Source of the DNA: an uncultured Clostridium sp.
Lineage (GTDB): Bacteria > Bacillota > Clostridia > TANB77 > CAG-508
Length of the DNA stretch: 16,712 bases
Reading direction: 5' to 3'
Assembly (NCBI GenBank): GCA_900553225.1
Contig: USCV01000032.1
Location: 1 to 16,712, forward strand
Each line of letters opens with the position of its first letter. The first letter of the stretch is position 1. Shown here one piece after another: positions 1 through 7,647 of the stretch. A program made the position numbers and the translations under genes. The notes beneath the pieces are model-generated. The model ran no database searches. It was not told where the DNA came from and saw only the letters and a program-made list of their open reading frames with translations.

Positions 1-168
1 TATTTTGAAAATTATTGTGAATTAGTTTTAGATTCTTTTAATCTAAAAAATTTTTATTTTAATTTTCAAAATGCAATTATATTTTTTCAGCAATATGATA
101 TTGCACCTTATTCAAGTGGAATTCCCACATTTTATATCCCACTTCCTAGTCAATTACTAAATAAATAA
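1..168 (+). CDS. C-terminal fragment of a DUF3298/RsiV-like protein (5' end outside window)
   Basis: An open frame runs from the first base to a TAA at 166-168 and encodes about 55 residues. The segment reading YDIAPYSSGIPTFYIPL matches the end of the DUF3298 domain, where an IAPY-x-x-G-I-x-x-F-x-IP pattern is typical. That domain occurs in RsiV-type anti-sigma factors and in clostridial DUF4163/DUF3298 exported proteins. The N-terminal part that would show a membrane anchor or sigma-binding region lies outside the window, so the exact role cannot be stated. The gene ends convergently with the GGGtGRT gene and shares a terminator hairpin with it. The family call rests on a short motif only. 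Confidence 0.7.
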   Translation, partial: YFENYCELVLDSFNLKNFYFNFQNAIIFFQQYDIAPYSSGIPTFYIPLPSQLLNK

Positions 169-204
169 TGATTTTGTTTTTTTAATTTTGTAGCGTATTA
201 ATAC

Positions 205-242
205 AAAAAAGTAGATAACTTTTGTAAGTTTTCTACTTTTTT
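205..242. terminator. Bidirectional intrinsic terminator
   Basis: The arms AAAAAAGTAGA (205-215) and TCTACTTTTTT (232-242) pair perfectly. Inside them, AACTT (217-221) pairs with AAGTT (226-230) around a TTGT loop, with one T-T mismatch. The A-run on one side and T-run on the other give a U-tract in both directions. This fits the convergent arrangement of the DUF3298-like gene and the GGGtGRT gene. Confidence 0.85.
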
Positions 243-262
243 AGTTTTAATTATATAATAAA

Positions 263-1264
263 TTATTTCATAGATTCTTCAACTGCAACAGCCACGGCAA
301 CAGTTGCTCCAACCATTGGGTTATTTCCCATACCAATTAATCCCATCATTTCAACATGAGCTGGAACTGATGATGATCCTGCAAATTGTGCATCTGAATG
401 CATTCTTCCCATAGTATCTGTCATACCATAAGAAGCAGGTCCAGCAGCCATATTATCTGGGTGAAGTGTTCTTCCTGTTCCACCACCTGAAGCTACTGAG
501 AAATATTTCTTTCCTTGTTCAATACATTCTTTCTTATATGTACCAGCAACGGGATGTTGGAATCTTGTTGGGTTTGTTGAATTTCCTGTAATTGAAACAT
601 CAACACCTTCTAAGTGCATAATTGCTACACCTTCTCTAACGTCATTTGCTCCGTAGCATCTTACTTTTGCTCTTTCTCCATCAGAATAAGCAATTTCTTC
701 TACAACATTTACTTTTCCTGTAAAGAAGTCAAAATCTGTTTTTACATAAGTAAATCCATTAATTCTTGAAATTATTTGTGCTGCATCTTTTCCTAATCCA
801 TTTAAAATAACTTTTAAAGGTTCTTTTCTAACTTTGTTAGCTGATTTTGCAATTCCAATTGCTCCTTCTGCTGCTGCAAAGCTTTCATGTCCTGCTAAGA
901 ATGCAAAGCACTTTGTTTCTTCTGATAATAACATTGATGCTAGATTTCCATGTCCTAATCCAACTTTTCTATCATCTGCAACAGAACCTGGAATACAAAA
1001 AGCTTGTAATCCTTCACCTATTGCTTTTGCAGCTTCATGAGCTTTTACTGCTCCTTTTTTTATTGCAATTGCTGCACCTAAAGTATATGCCCATGCTGCG
1101 TTTTCGAAGCAAATTGGTTGAACTCCTTTCACTATTTCATATGGATTAAATCCTTTATCCTTACAAATTTGTAATGCATCTTCGAAATCTTTGATTCCGT
1201 ATTTTTCCATAACTGGTTTAATTTGGTCTATTCTTCTTTCATAACTTTCAAATGTTACTGCCAT
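263..1264 (-). CDS. GGGtGRT protein
   Basis: A 333-residue protein that carries the family's name motif, GGGTGRT, in SGGGTGRTLHPDN at roughly residues 262-274. The function is not established. The family is known mainly for genomic association with a NifU-like iron-sulfur scaffold gene, and here that gene lies directly upstream with a 40-bp gap. Several cysteines are scattered through the protein, for example in QPICFEN, QAFCIPG, ETKCFAF and VRCYGAN, but they form no classical Fe-S ligand cluster. No signal peptide or membrane segment is visible, so it is probably cytoplasmic. The start is supported by an AGGAGG site just upstream (AGGAGGTAAGAATAAATATG). It is the last gene of the long minus-strand transcription unit and ends at the bidirectional terminator. 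Confidence 0.9.
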   Translation of the reverse strand: MAVTFESYERRIDQIKPVMEKYGIKDFEDALQICKDKGFNPYEIVKGVQPICFENAAWAYTLGAAIAIKKGAVKAHEAAKAIGEGLQAFCIPGSVADDRKVGLGHGNLASMLLSEETKCFAFLAGHESFAAAEGAIGIAKSANKVRKEPLKVILNGLGKDAAQIISRINGFTYVKTDFDFFTGKVNVVEEIAYSDGERAKVRCYGANDVREGVAIMHLEGVDVSITGNSTNPTRFQHPVAGTYKKECIEQGKKYFSVASGGGTGRTLHPDNMAAGPASYGMTDTMGRMHSDAQFAGSSSVPAHVEMMGLIGMGNNPMVGATVAVAVAVEESMK

Positions 1265-1304
1265 ATTTATTCTTACCTCCTAAATTTGATTTTTCTTTCT
1301 ATTA

Positions 1305-1997
1305 TTATTCTTTTCTTGGATCTATTTTCTTAACTGCTTCATCAAATCTTCCGTATTTTCCACTTGCTTTTTCAATTGCTTCCATAGGTTCGATTCCAGC
1401 TTTAATATTGTCCATCATTTTACCTAAATTAATATATTTATAACCAATTATTTGATCATCTTTATCTAGACCAATTTCAACAATATATCCTTCTGCAAGT
1501 TCTAAGTATCTTGGTCCTTTTACCTTTGTTGAGTAAATTGTACCAACTTGGCTTCTATGACCTTTTCCTAAATCTTCTAGTCCTGCACCTACTGGAAGTC
1601 CTCCTTCTGAAAATGCAGATTGTGTTCTTCCATATACAATTTGTAAGAATAATTCTCTCATTGCTGTATTTATTGCATCACAAACTAAGTCTGTGTTTAG
1701 AGCTTCTAATATTGTTTTTCCTACTAAAATTTCTCCTGCCATAGCAGCTGAATGTGTCATTCCTGAACATCCTATTGTCTCTATTAATGCTTCTTGTATA
1801 ATTCCTTCCTTAACGTTTAATGTTAATTTACAAGCACCTTGTTGTGGTGCACACCAACCTATACCATGTGTTAATCCTGAAATATCTTTTATTTCTTTAG
1901 ACTTAACCCATTTTCCCTCTTCTGGAATTGGTGCTGGTCCATGGTCAACTCCTTTTGCAACTGGGCACATATTTTCTACTTCTTTTGAATAAATCAT
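1305..1997 (-). CDS. NifU-like iron-sulfur cluster assembly scaffold protein
   Basis: A 230-residue protein similar to the NifU/IscU N-terminal scaffold fold, in the variant that pairs with GGGtGRT proteins. Candidate cluster-ligand cysteines lie in ENMCPVAKG near the N-terminus, in GWCAPQQGAC near residues 48-55, and in ETIGCSGMTHSAAMAG near residue 77. The last resembles the CSGM-type loop of scaffold proteins. It is longer than a minimal IscU of about 130 residues. The start ATG is preceded by AAAGGAGC at normal spacing. The gene lies 73 bp downstream of gpmI with no visible terminator between them, so it may be cotranscribed with the glycolytic genes. Its true partner proteins are unknown. 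Annotation as a scaffold is by family resemblance. Confidence 0.85.
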   Translation of the reverse strand: MIYSKEVENMCPVAKGVDHGPAPIPEEGKWVKSKEIKDISGLTHGIGWCAPQQGACKLTLNVKEGIIQEALIETIGCSGMTHSAAMAGEILVGKTILEALNTDLVCDAINTAMRELFLQIVYGRTQSAFSEGGLPVGAGLEDLGKGHRSQVGTIYSTKVKGPRYLELAEGYIVEIGLDKDDQIIGYKYINLGKMMDNIKAGIEPMEAIEKASGKYGRFDEAVKKIDPRKE

Positions 1998-2070
1998 TTT
2001 TATTTGCTCCTTTCTTAACCTCTTTTTTTAGTTTAATTATTTCTTTGTAATTTTTATATTTTCTTTAGAT

Positions 2071-3603
2071 TTATTTTTTTACTATTATACTTTCACCTGT
2101 CATTTCATCTGGTTTCTTTAGTCCCATAATGTCTAACATAGTTGGTGCTAGGTCTGCAAGTTTACCTGTTTTTAAAGTAACTCCTTCCATTCCAACTAAT
2201 ATAAGTGGAACTGGATTTGTTGTATGAGCTGTATGAGGCTCTCCTGTTTTATAATCAATCATTTGCTCTGAATTTCCATGATCTGCTGTAATTAAACAAA
2301 TTCCATTAACTTTATTTATTTCTTCAATTACCCTTCCCACACAGTTATCTATTGTTTCTATTGCTTTTATTGAAGCTTCTAGATTTCCTGTATGTCCTAC
2401 CATATCTGGATTCGCATAATTTAATATTATACTATCATATTTTTCAGACTTTATAGCTTCTACAACTTTATCTGTTACTTCAATAGCACTCATTTCTGGT
2501 TTTAAGTCATAAGTTTCAACTTTTGGAGATGGTACCAATATTCTGTCTTCTCCTTTATATTGCTTTTCCTCTCCACCATTAAAGAAAAATGTTACATGTG
2601 CATATTTTTCTGTTTCAGCAATTCTTAATTGTGTTAACCCATTATTACTTATATATTCTCCAAATGTATTTTTCAAAGGCTCTTTCTTAAATGCAACTTT
2701 TACATTTGGCATTGTCTCATCATATGGTGTCATACATACAAAATATAAATTTAAATCTTTAGTTTCGAATTCATTAAATTCTTTATCTACTAATGTTCTT
2801 GTAATTTCTCTTGCCCTATCTGGTCTAAAATTGAAGAAAATAACAGAATCATTTTTTTCTATTGTTGCAATTGGAGCTTCACCATTTACAATAACTGTTG
2901 GTTCAACAAATTCATCAAAAATTTCTTTTTGATAAGAGCTTTCAATTGCAGTAACTGCAGATGTCGCTTTTTCCCCAGTTCCATTTACTAATGCATCATA
3001 TGTTTTTTTGACTCTTTGCCATCTTTTGTCTCTATCCATAGCATAAAATCTTCCTGAAATAGATGCAATCCTACCAACTTCCTTTTCTTTCATCTTTTCT
3101 TCTAATTGCATAATATAACCTTCAGCAGATGCAGGTGGTGTATCTCTTCCATCTAAAAAACAGTGAACATATACATCTTCAAAATCTCTTCTTTTTGCAA
3201 GTTCTAATAAAGCAAAAAGATGTCTTATATGACTGTGAACTCCTCCATCTGATAAAAGTCCCATAATATGCAATTTTGAATTATTCTTTTTACAATTTTC
3301 AATAGCTTCTACAAACTCTGGTATACTAAAGAAATCTCCATCTTCAATTGATTTTGTTATTCTAGTTAATTCTTGATAAACAATTCTTCCAGCTCCAATA
3401 TTAGTATGACCAACTTCTGAATTTCCCATCTGTCCATCTGGAAGTCCAACATTAAGTCCACTTGTATAAACTTCAGTTGTTGGACATGTTTTCATTAGTC
3501 TATCAATGTTAGGGGTATTAGCAAGTTTAACTGCATTTCCTTTTTCATTATCATTTATACCAAACCCATCTAATATCATTAGCATTGTAAGTTTTTTATT
3601 CAT
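2071..3603 (-). CDS. gpmI: 2,3-bisphosphoglycerate-independent phosphoglycerate mutase
   Basis: A 510-residue enzyme, the usual full length, interconverting 3- and 2-phosphoglycerate in glycolysis without a bisphosphoglycerate cofactor. It belongs to the alkaline-phosphatase superfamily and needs two Mn ions. Metal-binding Asp12 lies in ILDGFG and the phosphorylated Ser62 in MGNSEVGHTNIG. The segment HCFLDGRDTPP, the FNFRPDRAREI loop and the metal-binding TADHGNSEQM segment are all present. It is the fourth gene of the gap-pgk-tpiA-gpmI operon, 45 bp after tpiA, with AAGGATGG as ribosome binding site. Enolase, often next in clostridial operons, does not follow here; the NifU-like gene does. 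Confidence 0.97.
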   Translation of the reverse strand: MNKKLTMLMILDGFGINDNEKGNAVKLANTPNIDRLMKTCPTTEVYTSGLNVGLPDGQMGNSEVGHTNIGAGRIVYQELTRITKSIEDGDFFSIPEFVEAIENCKKNNSKLHIMGLLSDGGVHSHIRHLFALLELAKRRDFEDVYVHCFLDGRDTPPASAEGYIMQLEEKMKEKEVGRIASISGRFYAMDRDKRWQRVKKTYDALVNGTGEKATSAVTAIESSYQKEIFDEFVEPTVIVNGEAPIATIEKNDSVIFFNFRPDRAREITRTLVDKEFNEFETKDLNLYFVCMTPYDETMPNVKVAFKKEPLKNTFGEYISNNGLTQLRIAETEKYAHVTFFFNGGEEKQYKGEDRILVPSPKVETYDLKPEMSAIEVTDKVVEAIKSEKYDSIILNYANPDMVGHTGNLEASIKAIETIDNCVGRVIEEINKVNGICLITADHGNSEQMIDYKTGEPHTAHTTNPVPLILVGMEGVTLKTGKLADLAPTMLDIMGLKKPDEMTGESIIVKK

Positions 3604-3648
3604 TTTAATTTTACCATCCTTTTTTCTATATATTGATTAATTCATTTA

Positions 3649-4401
3649 TTATCTTTCGTAGTTTACTATTTTTTCGAATTCTTCTGTTTTTAAACTTGCT
3701 CCACCAACTAATGCCCCATCAATATCTGATGTCATAAATAATTCTTGTGCATTTGCAGATTTTACACTACCGCCATATTGAATTATAACTTCATCTGCAA
3801 CATCTTTTCCATATATCTTTTCTATTTGTCCTCTTATAGCTTTAATACTATTATTTGCGTCTTCTGATGTTGCCGTTTTTCCTGTTCCAATTGCCCAAAT
3901 TGGTTCATAAGCAATAATTGTATTTTTTACTTGTTCATGATTAAGTCCATCTAGTGCTAAGCGTGTTTGAGATGTTATTATTTCTTCTGTTTTTCCATCT
4001 TCTTTTTCTTGTAAAGACTCACCAACACAAACTATTGGTTTTAATTCATTTGCAAAAGCTGCTTTTATTTTTTTATTTACAGTTTCGTCCGTTTCACCGA
4101 AATATGCTCTTCTTTCGGAATGACCTATTATTACATATTCTACTCCAATTGATTTAAGCATTTTTCCAGAAACTTCACCAGTATATGCACCATTTTCTTC
4201 CCAATGCATATTTTGTGCACCAATTTTTATATTTGTATTTTGTGCAGTTAATAATGCATAAAATAAATCTGTATACGGTACACATAAAATTACTTCATTT
4301 TTTGTATCTTTAACCAAAGGTGCTAGTTCGTCAATAAATCTTATTGTTTGATCTGGAAGCATATTCATCTTCCAATTTCCTGCAATTACCTTTTTTCTCA
4401 T
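3649..4401 (-). CDS. tpiA: Triosephosphate isomerase
   Basis: A 250-residue TIM-barrel enzyme interconverting dihydroxyacetone phosphate and glyceraldehyde 3-phosphate. All catalytic residues are visible: Lys11 in AGNWKMN, His94 in IIGHSERR and Glu166 in AYEPIWAIGTGKTA. The phosphate-binding YGGSVKSANA and GALVGGASL segments are near the C-terminus. Length is typical and the frame is intact. The gene starts 19 bp after pgk stops, with GGGGGT upstream of the ATG as a likely ribosome binding site, so it is clearly cotranscribed with pgk and gpmI. Confidence 0.97.
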   Translation of the reverse strand: MRKKVIAGNWKMNMLPDQTIRFIDELAPLVKDTKNEVILCVPYTDLFYALLTAQNTNIKIGAQNMHWEENGAYTGEVSGKMLKSIGVEYVIIGHSERRAYFGETDETVNKKIKAAFANELKPIVCVGESLQEKEDGKTEEIITSQTRLALDGLNHEQVKNTIIAYEPIWAIGTGKTATSEDANNSIKAIRGQIEKIYGKDVADEVIIQYGGSVKSANAQELFMTSDIDGALVGGASLKTEEFEKIVNYER

Positions 4402-4420
4402 AAAATTACCCCCAATATTT

Positions 4421-5605
4421 TTATTTATCCATTAAACATTCAATTCCTGGTAATTTCTTGCCTTCTAAAAACTCAAGTGAAGCTCCTCCACCTGTTGAAA
4501 TATGTGTCATTTTATCAGAAAGACCTGCTTTTTCAACAGCTGCTGCTGAATCTCCTCCACCTATAATTGTTTTTGCATCAAGTGTTGCTAAAAGATTTGC
4601 AATTTCATTTGTTCCAATCGCAAATTGATCAAATTCAAATAATCCAACTGGTCCATTCCATATAATTGTCTTTGCCTTTTTTAATTCTTCTTTGTACATT
4701 TCAATTGTTTTTTCTCCAATGTCAAATCCTTCCCAACCATCTGGAATATCTGTCCATGCCACAGTTTTGCTTTCTGTATCTTTTTTAAATTCTCTTCCTA
4801 TTTTTGTATCTATTGGCAACATTAATTTTACATTTTTTTCTTTAGCTTTTTCAATAAGGCTATTTGCCAAATCCAATTTGTCAAGTTCACAAATTGAGTT
4901 TCCAACATTATATCCTTGTGCCTTAAAGAAAGTATATGCCATTGCTCCACCAATCATTAATGTATCTACTTTTTCAAGTAAGCTATTTATAACTCCAATC
5001 TTATCTGATACCTTTTTTCCACCTAAAATAGCAACAAATGGTCTTTCTGGATTTTCCAAACTTGAACCTAAGAATTTTAATTCTTTTTCTATTAAAAAAC
5101 CTGAAACTGCTGGCAAAAAGCTAGCTACTCCTGTTGTTGAACTATGAGCTCTATGTGCTGTTCCAAACGCATCATTTACAAAAACTTCAGCAAGTGATGC
5201 AAGTTCTTTTGAAAATTCTTCATCATTTTTTTCTTCTCTTGGATCGAAACGAACATTTTCAAGTAAAACTATATCTCCCTCTTTCATGTTGGCTACTAAA
5301 GATTTTGCACTATCCCCTACAATATCACTTGCAAGTTTTACTTCTTTTCCTAATAATCTAGATAGTTCTTTTGCAACCGGCTCTAAAGAAAATTCTTTTT
5401 TATATTCTCCCTTTGGTCTTCCTAAATGTGAGCAAAGAATTACTTTTGCATTTTTATCCATAAGATATTTAATAGTATCTAATGCACCTACAATTCTTCT
5501 ATTATCTGTTATTTTTCCATTTTCATCTATTGGTACATTAAAGTCACATCTTACAAGTACTTTTTTACCTTCCACATTTATATCTCTTACTGTCTTTTTA
5601 TTCAT
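4421..5605 (-). CDS. pgk: Phosphoglycerate kinase
   Basis: A 394-residue two-domain kinase that makes ATP from 1,3-bisphosphoglycerate. Diagnostic segments in order are RCDFNVPID, SHLGRPKGE, LENVRFDPREE, NDAFGTAHRAHSST, LGGKKVSDKIGV, WNGPVGLFEF, IIGGGDSAAAV and THISTGGGASLEFLEG. Together they cover the phosphoglycerate- and nucleotide-binding sites. Length and frame are normal. The ATG is preceded by AAGGAGG (5614-5620). It is the second gene of the glycolytic operon, 107 bp downstream of gap. That gap holds three small inverted repeats which may affect processing or stability of the gap-pgk message. Confidence 0.97.
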   Translation of the reverse strand: MNKKTVRDINVEGKKVLVRCDFNVPIDENGKITDNRRIVGALDTIKYLMDKNAKVILCSHLGRPKGEYKKEFSLEPVAKELSRLLGKEVKLASDIVGDSAKSLVANMKEGDIVLLENVRFDPREEKNDEEFSKELASLAEVFVNDAFGTAHRAHSSTTGVASFLPAVSGFLIEKELKFLGSSLENPERPFVAILGGKKVSDKIGVINSLLEKVDTLMIGGAMAYTFFKAQGYNVGNSICELDKLDLANSLIEKAKEKNVKLMLPIDTKIGREFKKDTESKTVAWTDIPDGWEGFDIGEKTIEMYKEELKKAKTIIWNGPVGLFEFDQFAIGTNEIANLLATLDAKTIIGGGDSAAAVEKAGLSDKMTHISTGGGASLEFLEGKKLPGIECLMDK

Positions 5606-5625
5606 AACACTATCCTCCTTAATTC

Positions 5626-5700
5626 GTACTCATTTTAGTACAAATTTATGCATACAAAATTATGCATAATGTGTTAAGAGCAGACTTTTTCAGGGTCTGC
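5626..5700 (-). promoter_or_regulatory. Three tandem inverted repeats between gap and pgk
   Basis: Read along the minus-strand transcript there are three inverted repeats. The first is a GCAGAC/GTCTGC hairpin (5695-5700 with 5680-5685). The second is a 9-bp repeat TTATGCATA/TATGCATAA (5646-5654 and 5661-5669), each arm of which contains the palindrome TATGCATA. The third is a GTACT/AGTAC hairpin (5626-5630 and 5637-5641), just ahead of the pgk ribosome binding site. None is followed by a U-run, so they do not look like intrinsic terminators. A role in mRNA processing, stability or partial attenuation, or as an operator for a dimeric repressor, is inference. Confidence 0.45.
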
Positions 5701-5712
5701 CCTAAAATTTAT

Positions 5713-6729
5713 TTATGCAAGCTCTGCAAAATATTTTATTGTTCTTACCATTTGGCTTGTATATGAATTTTCATTATCATACCAAGCTACAACTTGTACT
5801 TGATATAAATCTTCTGATATTTTTGTTACCATTGTTTGTGTACTATCGAATAAAGAACCAAATCTTATTCCAATTATATCTGAAGAAACCAATAATTCAT
5901 CTGTATATCCAAATGATTCATTTGATGCTTCTTTCATAGCTTCATTTATTGCTTCTACTGTTATATCTTTTCCTTTAACAACTGCTGTTAATATAGTTGT
6001 TGAACCTGTTGGTACAGGAACTCTTTGTGCTGATCCTATTAGTTTTCCGTTTAATTCTGGAATAACTAATCCAATTGCTTTTGCAGCTCCTGTTGAATTT
6101 GGAACTATACTGCAAGCTGCTGCTCTAGCTCTTCTTAAATCTCCTTTTCTGTGTGGTCCATCAAGAAGCATTTGATCTCCTGTATAAGCATGTATTGTAG
6201 ACATGATTCCTGATTGAATTGGTGCAAACTTATTTAATGCATTTGCCATTGGTGCCAAGCAATTTGTTGTACAAGATGCTGCTGATATTATAGTATCATC
6301 TTTAGTTAATATTTTTTCATTAACACCAAATACTACTGTTGGTAAATCGTTACCTGCTGGTGCTGATATAACAACTTTTTTTGCTCCTGCTTCAATATGA
6401 GCTTGCGCTTTTGCTTTTGATGTATAGAATCCTGTACATTCTAAAACAACATCTACTCCAATTTCTCCCCAAGGAAGATTTTTTGCATCTGCTTCTGCAT
6501 ATATTTTTATTTCTTTTCCATCAACTGTTATAGAATTTTCTCCTGCAACTACAGTATCTGCTTTTTCGTATCTTCCTTGTGCAGAGTCATATTTTAATAA
6601 ATGAGCTAACATTTTAGGACTTGTTAAATCGTTTATTGCAACAACTTCATACCCTTCTGCTCCAAACATTTGTCTAAATGCTAGACGTCCTATACGCCCA
6701 AATCCATTAATAGCCACTTTAACTGACAT
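5713..6729 (-). CDS. gap: Glyceraldehyde-3-phosphate dehydrogenase, type I, NAD-dependent
   Basis: A 338-residue enzyme oxidising glyceraldehyde 3-phosphate to 1,3-bisphosphoglycerate. The N-terminal Rossmann motif reads INGFGRIGRLAFRQ. Asp34 in AINDLTS sits where NAD-preferring enzymes carry an acidic residue. The catalytic Cys153 is in SAASCTTNCLAP, followed by the HAYTGDQ and RRARAAACSIVP segments and the C-terminal WYDNENSYTSQM motif. It is first in the gap-pgk-tpiA-gpmI operon, as in many Firmicutes. No CggR-type regulator gene lies upstream. The ribosome binding site GGAGGA stands a few bases before the ATG. Confidence 0.97.
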   Translation of the reverse strand: MSVKVAINGFGRIGRLAFRQMFGAEGYEVVAINDLTSPKMLAHLLKYDSAQGRYEKADTVVAGENSITVDGKEIKIYAEADAKNLPWGEIGVDVVLECTGFYTSKAKAQAHIEAGAKKVVISAPAGNDLPTVVFGVNEKILTKDDTIISAASCTTNCLAPMANALNKFAPIQSGIMSTIHAYTGDQMLLDGPHRKGDLRRARAAACSIVPNSTGAAKAIGLVIPELNGKLIGSAQRVPVPTGSTTILTAVVKGKDITVEAINEAMKEASNESFGYTDELLVSSDIIGIRFGSLFDSTQTMVTKISEDLYQVQVVAWYDNENSYTSQMVRTIKYFAELA

Positions 6730-6790
6730 AATAAAATTCCTCCATTCCGATGCTTAAAAACATCTTTTTTGGTTTTAAACAACCACTGCT

Positions 6791-6819
6791 ATTGTATATC
6801 AAAAAAGAATACTTTTCAA
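6791..6819 (-). promoter_or_regulatory. Sigma-A-type promoter of the glycolytic operon
   Basis: On the minus strand TTGAAA (6814-6819) and TACAAT (6791-6796) are separated by exactly 17 bp, a good vegetative promoter. Predicted transcription starts about 55 bp ahead of gap. The -35 box lies in the loop and 3' arm of the spoVT terminator hairpin, so terminator and promoter share sequence. Confidence 0.6.
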
Positions 6820-6829
6820 GTATTCTTTT
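6803..6829 (-). terminator. Intrinsic terminator of spoVT
   Basis: A 12-bp perfect stem (6818-6829 with 6803-6814, core AAGAATACTT/AAGTATTCTT) with a 3-nt loop. On the minus-strand transcript it is followed by a run of U (plus-strand A-run 6801-6806). It sits between spoVT and gap. Confidence 0.8.
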
Positions 6830-6869
6830 AATTTTTGTCCATTTTTTCTTTTAATTTTTGTCCATTTTT
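6824..6869. repeat. Tandem duplication of a 23-bp unit
   Basis: Two exact head-to-tail copies occupy 6824-6846 and 6847-6869; the core of each is TTAATTTTTGTCCATTTTT. They lie directly after the spoVT stop codon, and the first copy runs into the terminator hairpin. This looks like a slippage-type duplication in the 3' untranslated region. No function is evident. Confidence 0.85.
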
Positions 6870-6879
6870 TCCATAAAAT

Positions 6880-7434
6880 TTATATTTCCATTTGTGTTGC
6901 TAAAAAACTTGCTGCTGATTGAACTACCTTTTGCTCCACTTCAGACATCTTAGTTTTAGCATCTTTGGATAATAAAATTACAGTACCAATTGCATCTCCA
7001 TCTGCAATTATTGGATATACTACTTGCGCATTATTTTTTCTTTCATTATTATCATTTTTTGTAATTGGAATTGCAGTATCGTTATTTTCTTTACTATTAT
7101 AATTTTCTTTTTCGTCCATTATTTTTTCTAATTCTTCGCTAATCCCTTGCTCTAGATATTCTTTTTTTGAACCTCCTGAAACTGCAATTACAGTATCTTT
7201 ATCTGTTATACAAGCAATATGACCTGTTGTTTTTGCAAGGGTTTCAGCATATTCGGTTGCAAACTCTGAAAGTTCCCCTATAGGAGAATATTTTTTTAAT
7301 ATTACTTCTCCTTCTTTATCTGTAAATATTTCTAAAGGGTCTCCTTCTTTTATTCTTAGGGTTCTTCTTATTTCCTTTGGTATAACTACTCTTCCTAAAT
7401 CATCAATTCTTCTAACTACTCCAGTTGCTTTCAT
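6880..7434 (-). CDS. spoVT: Stage V sporulation protein T (AbrB-family transcription factor)
   Basis: A 184-residue regulator of forespore gene expression. The N-terminal AbrB swapped-hairpin DNA-binding domain (about residues 1-50) shows VVRRIDDLGRVVIPKEIRR. The rest is a GAF-like domain (about 56-184), which in SpoVT senses an unknown ligand. A lysine/asparagine-rich low-complexity stretch (about residues 108-134) sits inside the GAF region. Length matches the family, about 178 residues. AAGGAGGG precedes the ATG. The frame is intact, and it is the only regulator gene in the window. In Bacillus spoVT belongs to the sigma-G regulon, which agrees with the promoter-like sequence upstream. Confidence 0.93.
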   Translation of the reverse strand: MKATGVVRRIDDLGRVVIPKEIRRTLRIKEGDPLEIFTDKEGEVILKKYSPIGELSEFATEYAETLAKTTGHIACITDKDTVIAVSGGSKKEYLEQGISEELEKIMDEKENYNSKENNDTAIPITKNDNNERKNNAQVVYPIIADGDAIGTVILLSKDAKTKMSEVEQKVVQSAASFLATQMEI

Positions 7435-7466
7435 TTCTTCCCTCCTTGTTTTTCATTTTATAATTT

Positions 7467-7495
7467 TATTATTACAATTTAGGAAAAAATTATGC
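7467..7495 (-). promoter_or_regulatory. Candidate sigma-G promoter of spoVT
   Basis: On the minus strand GCATA (7491-7495) and AATAATA (7467-7473) are 17 bp apart. They match the forespore sigma-G consensus (GHATR and CATWMTA) at 5/5 and 6/7 positions. Transcription would start about 25 bp before the spoVT ATG. The call relies on short matches in AT-rich DNA. Confidence 0.4.
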
Positions 7496-7513
7496 AAAAT
7501 TTTTAATTTTGTA

Positions 7514-7539
7514 AATGCACATAATATTTTATGTGCATT
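7514..7539. other. Perfect 11-bp hairpin between the lipoprotein gene and spoVT
   Basis: AATGCACATAA (7514-7524) and TTATGTGCATT (7529-7539) pair perfectly around a 4-nt loop. No U-run follows on either strand, so it is not a typical intrinsic terminator. It could end or protect the lipoprotein transcript, or act as an operator just upstream of the spoVT promoter. Confidence 0.5.
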
Positions 7540-7647
7540 CCTCACTTTAATGCTACTATAAAATAGCAATTATTATTTTATATAGATTACCAACCTGTTC
7601 CTGAGCTTTCAACACTATATTTTCCGTTCTGTTCTTTTAACCATACA

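Noticed and set aside
834..1149. Overlapping plus-strand open frames opposite the GGGtGRT gene, and similar ones opposite glycolytic, helicase and ruvA genes
   Set aside because: Leucine- and phenylalanine-rich low-complexity products without ribosome binding sites; they are antisense shadows of well-recognised genes.
5680..5700. GCAGAC/GTCTGC hairpin as a terminator after gap
   Set aside because: No U-run follows on the transcript; kept only as a possible processing or stability element.
6735..6760. CGGAATGG in the gap leader as another recoding site
   Set aside because: It is in untranslated sequence ahead of the gap ribosome binding site; the resemblance to the site at 10793 is chance.
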